Assembly (NCBI GenBank): GCA_951813525.2 | Contig: CATOTJ020000003.1 | Location: 124,001 to 188,000, forward strand | Direction: 5' to 3' | DNA length: 64,000 nucleotides | Source of the DNA: Thermohalobaculum sp951813525 | GTDB taxonomy: Bacteria; Pseudomonadota; Alphaproteobacteria; Rhodobacterales; Rhodobacteraceae | Shown: positions 26,329-34,982 of the stretch, in pieces | How the letters are laid out: every line of letters starts with the position of its first letter | Position numbering within the stretch: the first letter of the stretch is position 1 | The notes under the pieces: generated by a model | The model's input: the letters and a program-made list of their open reading frames with translations, nothing else | Database searches by the model: none | What the model was told of the DNA's origin: nothing | Made by a program: the position numbers and the translations under genes

Positions 26329-27396
26329 TCACTCCCCGGCGACGCTTTCGGCCAGCAATTTTGCACGCACAGACCATTCGGCGGACAGCTTTGCGTTGGC
26401 CGCTTCATACCGGAAACCCAGCACATCGTAACGTTCGAAAATCGCGTCGCTGGGGCCATCACGCCAAACAGTCAATTCCAACTCGCCATAATCCTTCAGG
26501 ACGCCGATCATTTCCTGGGACGCGGTCGCGTGGCGTTCGAGGCTGGCCATAAAGATGTCCAGGGCGGTATCGGCGGTTGTCTGATCGCAGGTCAGTGTCA
26601 AAAAGAACGGCGCCAGCGCCAGGCGGTGGCCGTCCAGCTGTTTCCGCATTTCGGCGAGATCACCGGTCATCGCCTCGGCAATATCGGTGTATTTGCGCGC
26701 GACCTTCAGGGACACGGCACGGTTCTCGGCCATCGACCGCGCCGATTCCCGCTCGACGCGCAGATCGCTCATTCCCTGCCAATGTGTCCGCATCCGGATC
26801 AGCCAGAATTCGGGATGTGCCTTGGGAACCGAGCGCAGCATTTCCTGGTCGAAGGCGTTGAAAACGCCCTGAAAGACGCCCATGTCGGCGGCCCGGGCGA
26901 TCGCGATGCGCGCAGCTTCCTCGCCATCGCCTCGTGCATGAGCCTCGGCCTCGGCGGCCAGCGATTCAGCCTCCAACCGGATGGAATCGTTCACGGCGCG
27001 CGCCATTCGCTTCCAGCCTTCCGGCCAAAAGAAGATCGGCGGGAATTCCGGTCCCTTGTCCGGCATCGCGTCCAGTTGCGCCTGAATATTCGGGACCTTT
27101 TCAAGCACCAGCTTGGTCACGCGCCTGGCGTTGACCACGGCCTCGGCGACGTCCTGCGTGCGATAGGCCGAGGCTGCCAGCCAATCGTCGGCGCCGGAAA
27201 GACGCCCGGCCAGATCATCCCAGGAACGCCCGATCGCATCCGCTTTCAGGCCGTCGTTCACATAGAAAATCAGCTTTTCCCGGTCGATCCCGGTCTCGAG
27301 CCCCCGGCACTCGGCGGCGCCTGCCTGCGGCGCCGTCAGGGTGAACAGTCCAAACAGCGCGCAGAAGCCCGCTGCCTTAATCGCGCGAAGTGCCAT
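26329..27396 (-). CDS. Secreted protein of unknown function
   Basis: 355 residues with a Sec signal peptide (MALRAIKAAGFCALF...QAGAA) and a mostly helical, charged mature part (RTQDVAEAVVNARRVTKLVL, ARGDGEEAARIAIARAADMG). No catalytic motif seen. Its start lies 20 bases inside the end of the MscS gene, and AlaX begins 5 bases after it, so the three genes form one operon. It may be a periplasmic partner of the channel, but that is only inference. Confidence 0.7.
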   Translation of the reverse strand: MALRAIKAAGFCALFGLFTLTAPQAGAAECRGLETGIDREKLIFYVNDGLKADAIGRSWDDLAGRLSGADDWLAASAYRTQDVAEAVVNARRVTKLVLEKVPNIQAQLDAMPDKGPEFPPIFFWPEGWKRMARAVNDSIRLEAESLAAEAEAHARGDGEEAARIAIARAADMGVFQGVFNAFDQEMLRSVPKAHPEFWLIRMRTHWQGMSDLRVERESARSMAENRAVSLKVARKYTDIAEAMTGDLAEMRKQLDGHRLALAPFFLTLTCDQTTADTALDIFMASLERHATASQEMIGVLKDYGELELTVWRDGPSDAIFERYDVLGFRYEAANAKLSAEWSVRAKLLAESVAGE

Positions 27397-29761
27397 CGGC
27401 GTCTCCCTGGCTGGGCGCCCGCAGGTCGCCGATATTCCGGATTGTGATATCGCGTTGAACGAACGGGATCTCGATCCCCTCTTCGGTGAAGCGTTGATAG
27501 ATCGAAAAGCGCAACTCGGACGGCAAGCTGATGATCATGTTGACGTCAGCCATGACACCGCGCAGTTCGAAGTCCAGGCTGGAGGCGCCGAAATCCTTGA
27601 AGATCACGAACGGAGCCGGGCTGCGCAGCACCATCGGGTGGCCTGCCGCGGCCTCGAGCAGGATTTTTTCGACCTGGCGCACATCCGAGCCATACGCGAC
27701 CCCGATGGGCAAAACCAACTGCCCTTCGCCCTGGCCGTGATACATGTTGGTGACGGTGCCGGAAATCAGGTCGGCGTTCGGCACGAACATGGTCGAACGA
27801 TCGAATTTCTGGATCTGGGTCGAGCGCACATTGATGCGCCGCACCATGCCATGGGTGCCACCGACCTCAACCCAGTCGCCGACTTTGATCGGGCGTTCGA
27901 TCAGCAGAATGATGCCGGAAACGAAATTGTTGACGACATTCTGCAGGCCGAAACCGATGCCAACTGACAGCGCACCGAAGACAATCGCGAGGTTGGAAAG
28001 ATCGAGCGCCGTGGTCGAGATCGCCACCAGCGCACTGATTGTGATCCCGGCATATCCGAGCCCCGCGAGCAACGCCGCTTTTGCGCCGCTGTCCATTCGC
28101 AAAACAGGGAAGACGGACCGGCGCAGCACGCCTTGAACGATCCGGGTGATGAAGAAGCCGACCGCGAAGACGATGGCGAAGACGATGAAATCGATTGGCG
28201 AAATCTTGATTTCACCGACCTGGAAGCCTTCGACAACCACTGTCCAGGCGCTGGTAAGATCGGTGGCCTTGGCGCCCCAGATGACAGCGAGCACCGGGAT
28301 CGCCAGAACCAGAAGGGTGAACCCGATGATGACCGGAAGCGCGGAAAGCGGGGTATCGCCGTCGGAGGGTTCCTGGTCGTCGGCATCTGTGCCAACCCGT
28401 TCGGACGTCGAGACGGCAACGACCCAACGCTGGAACATCAGGGCGATACCGATCACAGCGGCGGAGTAAATTGCGGGGAAGAACAGGAAGCGGGAGGCGA
28501 CGTAGTATCCGGCAAGCGCGAGGAGCGGCGCAAAAATGGCGATTGCGTGGGCCAGGAACCGAATGATCTTACCCATCGTCCGGAAGTTCGATGGTTCGAT
28601 ATCTTCAGGCCGGTCCGTGCCTTGCTGAGACTTGGCGAAAGCGCGCACGAAACGCCAAAGGGCATAGCCGCCGATCACCAGAAGGATGGCATTCATGACC
28701 GACAGGGCTTCGACTGCCAGGCGCAGGTCCCGGCCGGGCGCGACAACGAACTGGTCGATGGCGGCAATCCCGGCCAGAATCATGTACCAACGATAGGCAC
28801 GGCTGGCCTGACTGTCGTCCATGTCCGAGATACGCAGCGCGCGCGACATCGGTGAAAAATAGGCGGACCCAAAGGCGTAGGCCGCAATCAAGATCGTACT
28901 GGCGATCCCCAGATTGACCGTCAGGGCCATGCCTACGGGACCCAGAAGTTCGCTCTGGCGAAGACCGATCAGGGTCATTGCAATCCCGACGGTTGGCAGG
29001 ATCAGCCGGACGAGCGTCACCCCGCCAGTCAGCATGGCACGGCGGGTCGCGCTTGCCTCGTCATCGACGCGGACACGGATCCAGTCGACGATCCTGCGCC
29101 GCAGCCAGATCGCCAAACCAAAGGCGAGCAATGTCAGAAAAAACGGCAGCGCCAACCGGTCGATCAGGGTTTCGGTTCCGATCGAGCCAATGCGCGCCTC
29201 GATTTCGCGCCGCACCGTGGTCGACCTGCTTTTCAAGGACTTCCAGGCCGCATCGATCTGGGCCGGACCCACGGGCGATGGCTCGCGCGCCAAAAGCTTC
29301 TGGGTGAACTGTTCGCGCCGGAATTCGACCAAGCGATCAGCGAGGCTCTCGACATGGGTCAACGAGCTTTGCGCTCGTTTCCGCGTTGCATCGAGGACGC
29401 CAATCCGCGTTGAAAGATCGGTGCGTTTCGCAGCGATCTCCGGTGCCTCGGTCGTGCCATCGTCGGGTGCGGCGCCCAAGGCGCTCAACTCGGCCTGAAG
29501 CGGGGCGATCTGATCCGCGATCGTCTTCACGATCGCCGCCAATTGCTGGCGCCGGGCCTCGAGCGTGGCGCGGTATCCTTCGATCCGGGGTGCGCTCAGC
29601 CGTCCAAGCTCGAGCGCGACTTCGATCTGCTCGGTTTCCTCCGACAGCTCGGACAGCACCTGATTTGCATCCGGCGCAGCGGATTGGGCGGCAGCCGGTT
29701 GCGCCAGGCCAATGAACAGACAAGCTGCGACCAGTGCGGCCAGAAATCGTTTGTCGAACAT
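27377..29761 (-). CDS. Large mechanosensitive channel of the MscS family
   Basis: 794 residues. Signal peptide ends at PAAAQ; a periplasmic coiled-coil region (residues about 25-190) of the DUF3772 type follows (LSELSEETEQIEVALELGRL, RTDLSTRIGVLDATRKRA). About ten membrane helices come next, then the MscS pore and beta domain with the signature GALSVGIGFGLQNVVNNFVS, LLIERPIKVGDWVEVGG and the C-terminal cytoplasmic part. This is the MscK/YbdG-like large form that opens under membrane tension. The start at 29761 (MFDKRFL) is placed at the signal peptide; upstream extension is Arg/Pro-rich and spurious. Confidence 0.88.
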   Translation of the reverse strand: MFDKRFLAALVAACLFIGLAQPAAAQSAAPDANQVLSELSEETEQIEVALELGRLSAPRIEGYRATLEARRQQLAAIVKTIADQIAPLQAELSALGAAPDDGTTEAPEIAAKRTDLSTRIGVLDATRKRAQSSLTHVESLADRLVEFRREQFTQKLLAREPSPVGPAQIDAAWKSLKSRSTTVRREIEARIGSIGTETLIDRLALPFFLTLLAFGLAIWLRRRIVDWIRVRVDDEASATRRAMLTGGVTLVRLILPTVGIAMTLIGLRQSELLGPVGMALTVNLGIASTILIAAYAFGSAYFSPMSRALRISDMDDSQASRAYRWYMILAGIAAIDQFVVAPGRDLRLAVEALSVMNAILLVIGGYALWRFVRAFAKSQQGTDRPEDIEPSNFRTMGKIIRFLAHAIAIFAPLLALAGYYVASRFLFFPAIYSAAVIGIALMFQRWVVAVSTSERVGTDADDQEPSDGDTPLSALPVIIGFTLLVLAIPVLAVIWGAKATDLTSAWTVVVEGFQVGEIKISPIDFIVFAIVFAVGFFITRIVQGVLRRSVFPVLRMDSGAKAALLAGLGYAGITISALVAISTTALDLSNLAIVFGALSVGIGFGLQNVVNNFVSGIILLIERPIKVGDWVEVGGTHGMVRRINVRSTQIQKFDRSTMFVPNADLISGTVTNMYHGQGEGQLVLPIGVAYGSDVRQVEKILLEAAAGHPMVLRSPAPFVIFKDFGASSLDFELRGVMADVNMIISLPSELRFSIYQRFTEEGIEIPFVQRDITIRNIGDLRAPSQGDADGTSRD

Positions 29762-29871
29762 GGATGCTTGTCTCTCAGCAGTCGCGCGGCAACGGTAGCA
29801 GATCAGTCTAACCCATGCACCGGTGGCGCGAAACGCGAAACCCACTGACGAACGAGGCCCGTTCACCGGCC

Positions 29872-30741
29872 TCAGCGCGCTTGGCGGTCCTTCGCATTCG
29901 TCGCCTCGATCGCTTCGCGGGCAGATTGCCACTGATCGTCGCCCCATTCGCGCAATTCATAGAAATTGCCGCCGGTCGCCAGCCCCTGCGCCCCGTCCAA
30001 AGCAATCATCTCGCCATTGATCCAACCGCATTGGCTGGACAGCAGGAAAGCCGCGAGATTGCCAAGCTCCTCCATCGTTCCATGACGGCCCATTGGATTG
30101 CGCTGGATCGTGCGTTCGCCGGGTTTTTCACCGGGGCTGAGGCGTTTGTTCATGCCCTCTGTCGGGATCTCTCCGGGTGCAATCGCATTCAGCCGGATCT
30201 GATACGCGCCCCATTCGGCGGCCAACGACATTGTCATGGCGTGAACGGCAGATTTCGACATCGCCGAGGGCACAACGAACGGACCGCCATTGCGAACCCA
30301 GGTCACCAGAATCGAAACGATGCTGCCCGGTTGCCCGGTTTCGATCCAGCGCCGCCCGACCGCATGGGTCATGTAAAATGTCCCATGCATCACGATATTC
30401 GCGATGGCATCGAACCCGCGGGGCGAGATGTCCTTGGTCCGGGCAATGAAGTTCCCGGCGGCATTGTTGATCAGCCCGGTAACGGGGCCGGAGGCAAAGG
30501 CTTGCTCGACCATCTCGTCAACCGCTGCCGCGTTGCGAATGTCGACCGGCAAGGTATCGACCTTTTGTCCATGCGCGGCCTCCATCTGTTGGGCGGCCTC
30601 CTTCAGGACATTTTCGCGCCGCCCGCAGATGACCAGATCGGCACCAAGCTGCATCAAGCGCTCGCCCATCCCGCGGCCAAGCCCGGTGCCGCCGCCAGAA
30701 ATCAGGATGCGCTGGCCTTTGAACAAATCTGACTGAAACAT
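29872..30741 (-). CDS. SDR oxidoreductase of the 2,4-dienoyl-CoA reductase (DECR) type
   Basis: 289 residues from ATG 30741 with GGAGAGAG upstream. NADP-binding motif SGGGTGLGRGMG and NNAAGNF are present. The usual YxxxK is replaced by SAMSK (PSAMSKSAVHAMTMSLAAEWG), exactly the arrangement in mitochondrial DECR1, and the downstream NPMGRHGTMEELGNLAAFL also matches. Such enzymes reduce 2,4-dienoyl-CoA during breakdown of unsaturated acyl chains. It follows the enolase-superfamily and acyl-CoA ligase genes on the same strand, which fits an acyl-CoA pathway. Confidence 0.85.
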   Translation of the reverse strand: MFQSDLFKGQRILISGGGTGLGRGMGERLMQLGADLVICGRRENVLKEAAQQMEAAHGQKVDTLPVDIRNAAAVDEMVEQAFASGPVTGLINNAAGNFIARTKDISPRGFDAIANIVMHGTFYMTHAVGRRWIETGQPGSIVSILVTWVRNGGPFVVPSAMSKSAVHAMTMSLAAEWGAYQIRLNAIAPGEIPTEGMNKRLSPGEKPGERTIQRNPMGRHGTMEELGNLAAFLLSSQCGWINGEMIALDGAQGLATGGNFYELREWGDDQWQSAREAIEATNAKDRQAR

Positions 30742-30825
30742 ATTCTCTCTCCGATTTGCGGTGTTGCCTGGCATTGCGGTGCTTGCTGACAATACAAGCG
30801 GCACATTGCGCCAGGCGACAATTCG

Positions 30826-31923
30826 TTATTCGACCAAATGCGCAGACACGACGTCTTCGTTCCAGTCCAGGCCAAGCCCCGGTTTGTCCGGGATGAGCAA
30901 GTTTCCGTCCGCCAGCGCATAGGGTTCCTGCAAAATCGGATCGGCCCAGCTTTGCCATTCCAGCCAGTGCGCCGTTTCGGTGACGCGCATCACATGGGCA
31001 CCGACCTCGGGATAAAGGTGGGTGGACATCGGGATGCCCCAGGCACCGGCGATCCCGGCGGCGCGCATCCACCCGGTCACACCGCCGATCCGCATGAAAT
31101 CGGGCATGACCAGATCGCAGGTGCCTGCCTGCAAGGCCTGGTGCATTTCACGCGGGCCATAAAAATTCTCGCCGATCATCAGGGGTGTCTTCAGATCCGA
31201 CCGCAGGGACGCATAGCCGTCGAAATTGTCATAGACGACCGGCTCTTCGATCCATTCAAGGCCCTGATCGTCCAATTGACGGCAACGGTGCAGGGCCTCG
31301 GCCATGTCGAGACCCTGATTGTAGTCGACCATCAGGGCCGTCTCGGCGCCAACCGCCTGGCGCACCGCCGCGATCGTTGCCACATCCTCGGCCGGGTCTT
31401 CGCGGCCCATGCGTACCTTCAGTCCCGGAAAGCCGGTGCCATTGCCTTCCGCCTTTAGTTCGACGGCCTCGGCGGCGACTTCTTGCGGTGATTTCAGCCA
31501 AAGCCCGTTCGAGTTATACGCCTTGACCGGACCCGGTGTGCCGCCCAGCAAGGTGCAGAGCGGAACGCCAGCGGACCGGGCCAGCGCGTCCCAAACCGCC
31601 ATGTCCAGACCGGCGACGGCGATCATCGACAGCCCGGAATAGCCGACAAAATGCAGCGACTTTCTGGCCTTGTCATAAATTTCGGCTGGGGCCAGCTGGT
31701 GGCCCTGCAACATCTCGCCCAGATCGTGCAATGCGGGAACCAGATACCGCATCGACTTTGGCACATAGGGTTCCAGATAGGCCCGGCCCGGCACGCCCTC
31801 CTCGGTCTCAAGATCGATCAGGATCAACGGCCAGGTTTCGATCGTCGCGATGCGCGCGGTCACTGGCCGGTCCAGCTTCAAAAGAACCGGGCGCGCCCGA
31901 AGGTTTTTCAGCGTCAGTGTCAT
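30826..31923 (-). CDS. Mandelate racemase/muconate lactonizing enzyme family protein
   Basis: 365 residues, enolase superfamily. Catalytic Lys motif LKVR (about residue 170), metal ligands Asp in MVDYNQG, Glu in WIEEPV and Glu in IGENF, and the His of THLYPEVG on the seventh strand identify the MR subgroup. These enzymes abstract an alpha proton of a carboxylate, leading to racemisation or dehydration. The substrate is not evident. GGGAG lies 8 bases before the start, and the acyl-CoA ligase stop is 49 bases upstream, indicating one operon. Confidence 0.87.
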   Translation of the reverse strand: MTLTLKNLRARPVLLKLDRPVTARIATIETWPLILIDLETEEGVPGRAYLEPYVPKSMRYLVPALHDLGEMLQGHQLAPAEIYDKARKSLHFVGYSGLSMIAVAGLDMAVWDALARSAGVPLCTLLGGTPGPVKAYNSNGLWLKSPQEVAAEAVELKAEGNGTGFPGLKVRMGREDPAEDVATIAAVRQAVGAETALMVDYNQGLDMAEALHRCRQLDDQGLEWIEEPVVYDNFDGYASLRSDLKTPLMIGENFYGPREMHQALQAGTCDLVMPDFMRIGGVTGWMRAAGIAGAWGIPMSTHLYPEVGAHVMRVTETAHWLEWQSWADPILQEPYALADGNLLIPDKPGLGLDWNEDVVSAHLVE

Positions 31924-31972
31924 TGCGCTTCTCCCAATTTTCTGTCGACTGCGATGGACCGGTTAATATGCT

Positions 31973-33490
31973 TCACACCCAAGGTTCCATCTCGTGGCGC
32001 TGCACTTTTCCCGATGTCGAGCGCGGGAAGTCGTCAACGCCGATAAACCGCACCTCGCGCGGGCGCTTGTATCCGGCGAGATTGGCGCGGCAGAGGTTCA
32101 TCACGTCTTCTTCGGTCAATCCGGCATCATCACTGGCGACAAAGGCGACCGGCACTTCCGACCAGCGGTCGTCCTTGGCTTTCACCACCACGGCCTCGGC
32201 GATGCGCGGATCGGCCAGCAATACCCGCTCTATCTCGGCCGGATAGACGTTTTCGCCGCCGGATTTGATCATGTATTTCGCCCGATCGACAAAATCATAG
32301 GTCGCATCCGCGTTGCGCCGAAAGAGATCACCCATCCGGAACCAGCCGCCGCGAAAATCCTTGGCATTCGTTTCGGGTGCGTTCCAATAGCCCGAGAATA
32401 CCGTCGGGCCGCGAACGGCCATTTCCCCCGGCTGTCCATCAGGGACTTCGTTGCCCTCGTCATCCACCACACGTATTTCGCACAGGCTGGACTGACGCTT
32501 GGACAGGGAGAAATCTGTCTCGCCGCGCTGGATCATCGCCAGCGAACATGGCGGCATTCCGGTTTCCGTTGCACCGAACGTGTTGCAATAGGGCGCGCCG
32601 ACGACCTCGATCAGGTCCAGGATCTGTTGGCGCGGCACCAGATCGGCCATGGCGCCGACGACGCCGACACCGACCGGCCTGCATCCGCGTTCCGCAACCC
32701 GGGCCAGGAACGGCTCGATCGCGCCGGGGATCATGATGAAATGACCGGTTCGATACCGCTCGAGCGCGTCAATGATCGGATCGGATTGCATCCCATCGAT
32801 CACAACGACCGTGCCGCCGGACATCAGGCAATTTAGCTGTTGATCGGTCGATGCCATGTGAAACATCGGCGCCCAGGCGATAAAGGCATCGTCGGCACGC
32901 CAATCCGTGTCCATCCGGCAAACGGCCATGCGCGCAATCATGGCGCGCTGGCTGATCACTGCGCCCTTCGGCAATCCTGTCGTGCCGGAGGTGTAAAGGA
33001 TCACCAGCCCATCTTCGGGATCAACCAAAGGGTCGGGGTCGGCGGGCTGCGCAGCGGCGATCAGAGGATCAAGCTCGGCGCCGATTTCTATCGTCGGCAG
33101 TTCCTTCAAATCCAACGCCTGCTGTTTTGAAACATTGCTGGGGGAGACCAACAGCGCCTTGGGTTCGACCAGACGGATACAGTGCTGCAACTCTGGCACC
33201 GCAAGCCGCCAGTTTTGGCAGGCGAGGATGACACCGGTCATCGCTGCTGCAAGTTCGGCTTCAATATATTCCGGGCAGTTTTCAGACAGGATGGCGATAC
33301 GATCACCGCGCCCGGCGCCGAGATCGGAAAAAACCTGCGCCAGGCGCCGGGCCCGGTCGGCCAGTTCGGCATAGGTCGCAGTCTTGCCCATATGATCGAT
33401 GGCAACCGCGTCTGGCTGACGCCGCACCTGCTGCGCGAACAGTCCCCAGACTGTCGAGCGGCCAGACGCAAAAACAGGATCAGCGCTCAT
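31973..33490 (-). CDS. Class I acyl-CoA synthetase (AMP-forming)
   Basis: 505 residues. P-loop YTSGTTGLPKGAV, A5 region TFGATETGMP, A7/A8 GDLFRRNADATYDFVDRAKY and the C-terminal catalytic Lys in STSGKVQRHE define an adenylate-forming CoA ligase. It activates a carboxylic acid to its CoA thioester. With the downstream MR-type and DECR-type genes it could start the breakdown of an unusual (unsaturated or hydroxylated) acid. A GGGGGGAG site precedes the ATG. Confidence 0.9.
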   Translation of the reverse strand: MSADPVFASGRSTVWGLFAQQVRRQPDAVAIDHMGKTATYAELADRARRLAQVFSDLGAGRGDRIAILSENCPEYIEAELAAAMTGVILACQNWRLAVPELQHCIRLVEPKALLVSPSNVSKQQALDLKELPTIEIGAELDPLIAAAQPADPDPLVDPEDGLVILYTSGTTGLPKGAVISQRAMIARMAVCRMDTDWRADDAFIAWAPMFHMASTDQQLNCLMSGGTVVVIDGMQSDPIIDALERYRTGHFIMIPGAIEPFLARVAERGCRPVGVGVVGAMADLVPRQQILDLIEVVGAPYCNTFGATETGMPPCSLAMIQRGETDFSLSKRQSSLCEIRVVDDEGNEVPDGQPGEMAVRGPTVFSGYWNAPETNAKDFRGGWFRMGDLFRRNADATYDFVDRAKYMIKSGGENVYPAEIERVLLADPRIAEAVVVKAKDDRWSEVPVAFVASDDAGLTEEDVMNLCRANLAGYKRPREVRFIGVDDFPRSTSGKVQRHEMEPWV

Positions 33491-33643
33491 AGTCTCCCCC
33501 CAGCCTGACTGAACGATGCAAGGCTGCGCGATCCTAGTCCGCCGCGCCCCGCGTTGGGAATAGGCAAGACGCTGCTTCGGATTGACTTGGCGGCGGCGAG
33601 GACCGAGCGTCGCCTGGGATCACTCAAAGGGGGAGAGGCCGAG

Positions 33644-34882
33644 ATGAAAGTTGGCGTTGTGGGGGGCGGGATTGTCGGCGTCTCGACCGCTTTGTGGCTG
33701 GTCCGCGATGGCCATTCCGTCACGCTGTTCGACCGGAACGATCCCGGGACGCCTGCGCAGACCTCGTTCGGCAACGCCGGGATGATCGCCAATGTCGGCA
33801 TCGTCCCCGTCAACACCCCGGGGCTGATCCGGAAAATACCCGGCATGCTGTTCAGCAAGGATGGGCCGCTGCATCTGAAATGGTCGTATCTGCCCCGGTT
33901 GGTGCCTTGGTTGATCCCGTTCCTGCGCCGGGCAAATCAGGCCGAGGTTGAACGCACCGCAGCAGCTTTGGCCGACTTGTTGTCTGGCACCGTTGATCAG
34001 CATCAAACGCTGCACAAGGGCACCGCTGCCGAGCAATATTTCCGCCATAGCGATTATGTGTTCCTCTATCGGTCCCGCGCCGCGTTCGCCGCAGATGGCG
34101 TCGGACATGCCCTGCGCCAGAAGCATGGCGGCGAATTGCACCAATGGGACCGGGCGCAGTTGGAGGCGCGCGACCCCAATCTGGGGCAACATTATCAACA
34201 TGCCGCAGTCTATCCGGGCAATGGCTGGGTCAGCGATCCGGGGGCCTATGTCGCCGGGCTTTTTGCCGCCTTCCGCGAACATGGCGGGATCTTTCATCAA
34301 GGCGAGGTTGATGACATCCAACCCGCCGCAGACGGCGCCGCCATAACGGTCGCGGGCGAGGTTCTGACCTTTGACCGCACGGTTCTGGCAGGCGGTGTCT
34401 GGTCCGACAGGCTGGCGCGCCGGCTTGGCCACAAGACGGCGATGGAGAGCGAGCGCGGCTATCATCTGGTTTACCGGAACCCGTCGATCATGCCGCCCCT
34501 GCCCTATTCGCTGACAGATGCCAAGGTCATTGCGACACCGATGGCGGGCGGCCTGCGCTGTGCCGGACAGGTCGAGTTTGGCGGATTGAAAGCGGGCATG
34601 TCCGAGGCGCCGTTCCGGCTGGCGCGCCGGGTGCTGGCACGCCTTTACCCGGCCCTGGAATGGGACGGCGAGGAGCGGTGGCTGGGGCACCGGCCCTCGA
34701 CCATCGACAGCTTGCCATTGATCGGCCCCAGCCCCGCCGCACCTGCAATCCTGTTCGCCTTCGGCGCGCAGCATATCGGGCTGACATCCGGGCCGCGCAC
34801 CGGCCGTCTGATCGCCGATATGATCGGCGGGCGTAATCCGAATATCGACATCCGTCCGTTCAGGGTCGGGCGCTTTGATTAG
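33644..34882 (+). CDS. FAD-dependent oxidoreductase, D-amino-acid dehydrogenase (DadA)-like
   Basis: 412 residues from ATG 33644, after a GGGGGAGAGG site. The FAD-binding motif VVGGGIVGVSTALWLVRDGH is followed by the DAO-family signature SFGNAGMIA and, at the C-terminus, GHRPSTIDSLPLIGPSP. This combination is typical of DadA and related amino-acid dehydrogenases that feed electrons to the respiratory chain. It diverges from the acyl-CoA ligase operon. Confidence 0.87.
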   Translation: MKVGVVGGGIVGVSTALWLVRDGHSVTLFDRNDPGTPAQTSFGNAGMIANVGIVPVNTPGLIRKIPGMLFSKDGPLHLKWSYLPRLVPWLIPFLRRANQAEVERTAAALADLLSGTVDQHQTLHKGTAAEQYFRHSDYVFLYRSRAAFAADGVGHALRQKHGGELHQWDRAQLEARDPNLGQHYQHAAVYPGNGWVSDPGAYVAGLFAAFREHGGIFHQGEVDDIQPAADGAAITVAGEVLTFDRTVLAGGVWSDRLARRLGHKTAMESERGYHLVYRNPSIMPPLPYSLTDAKVIATPMAGGLRCAGQVEFGGLKAGMSEAPFRLARRVLARLYPALEWDGEERWLGHRPSTIDSLPLIGPSPAAPAILFAFGAQHIGLTSGPRTGRLIADMIGGRNPNIDIRPFRVGRFD

Positions 34883-34982
34883 CAGCGCTGCTGGACCGCT
34901 TTGGCGGGTGTGCGGTATCCTTGCACACTCGCGCCGCCAGAATGGCGGCTGATATGGATGGCGGCAGGGTTGTCTGGGGGGC

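Noticed and set aside
29872..30741. Inactive SDR because the YxxxK Tyr is missing
   Set aside because: The Ser-for-Tyr pattern together with flanking residues is normal for 2,4-dienoyl-CoA reductases.
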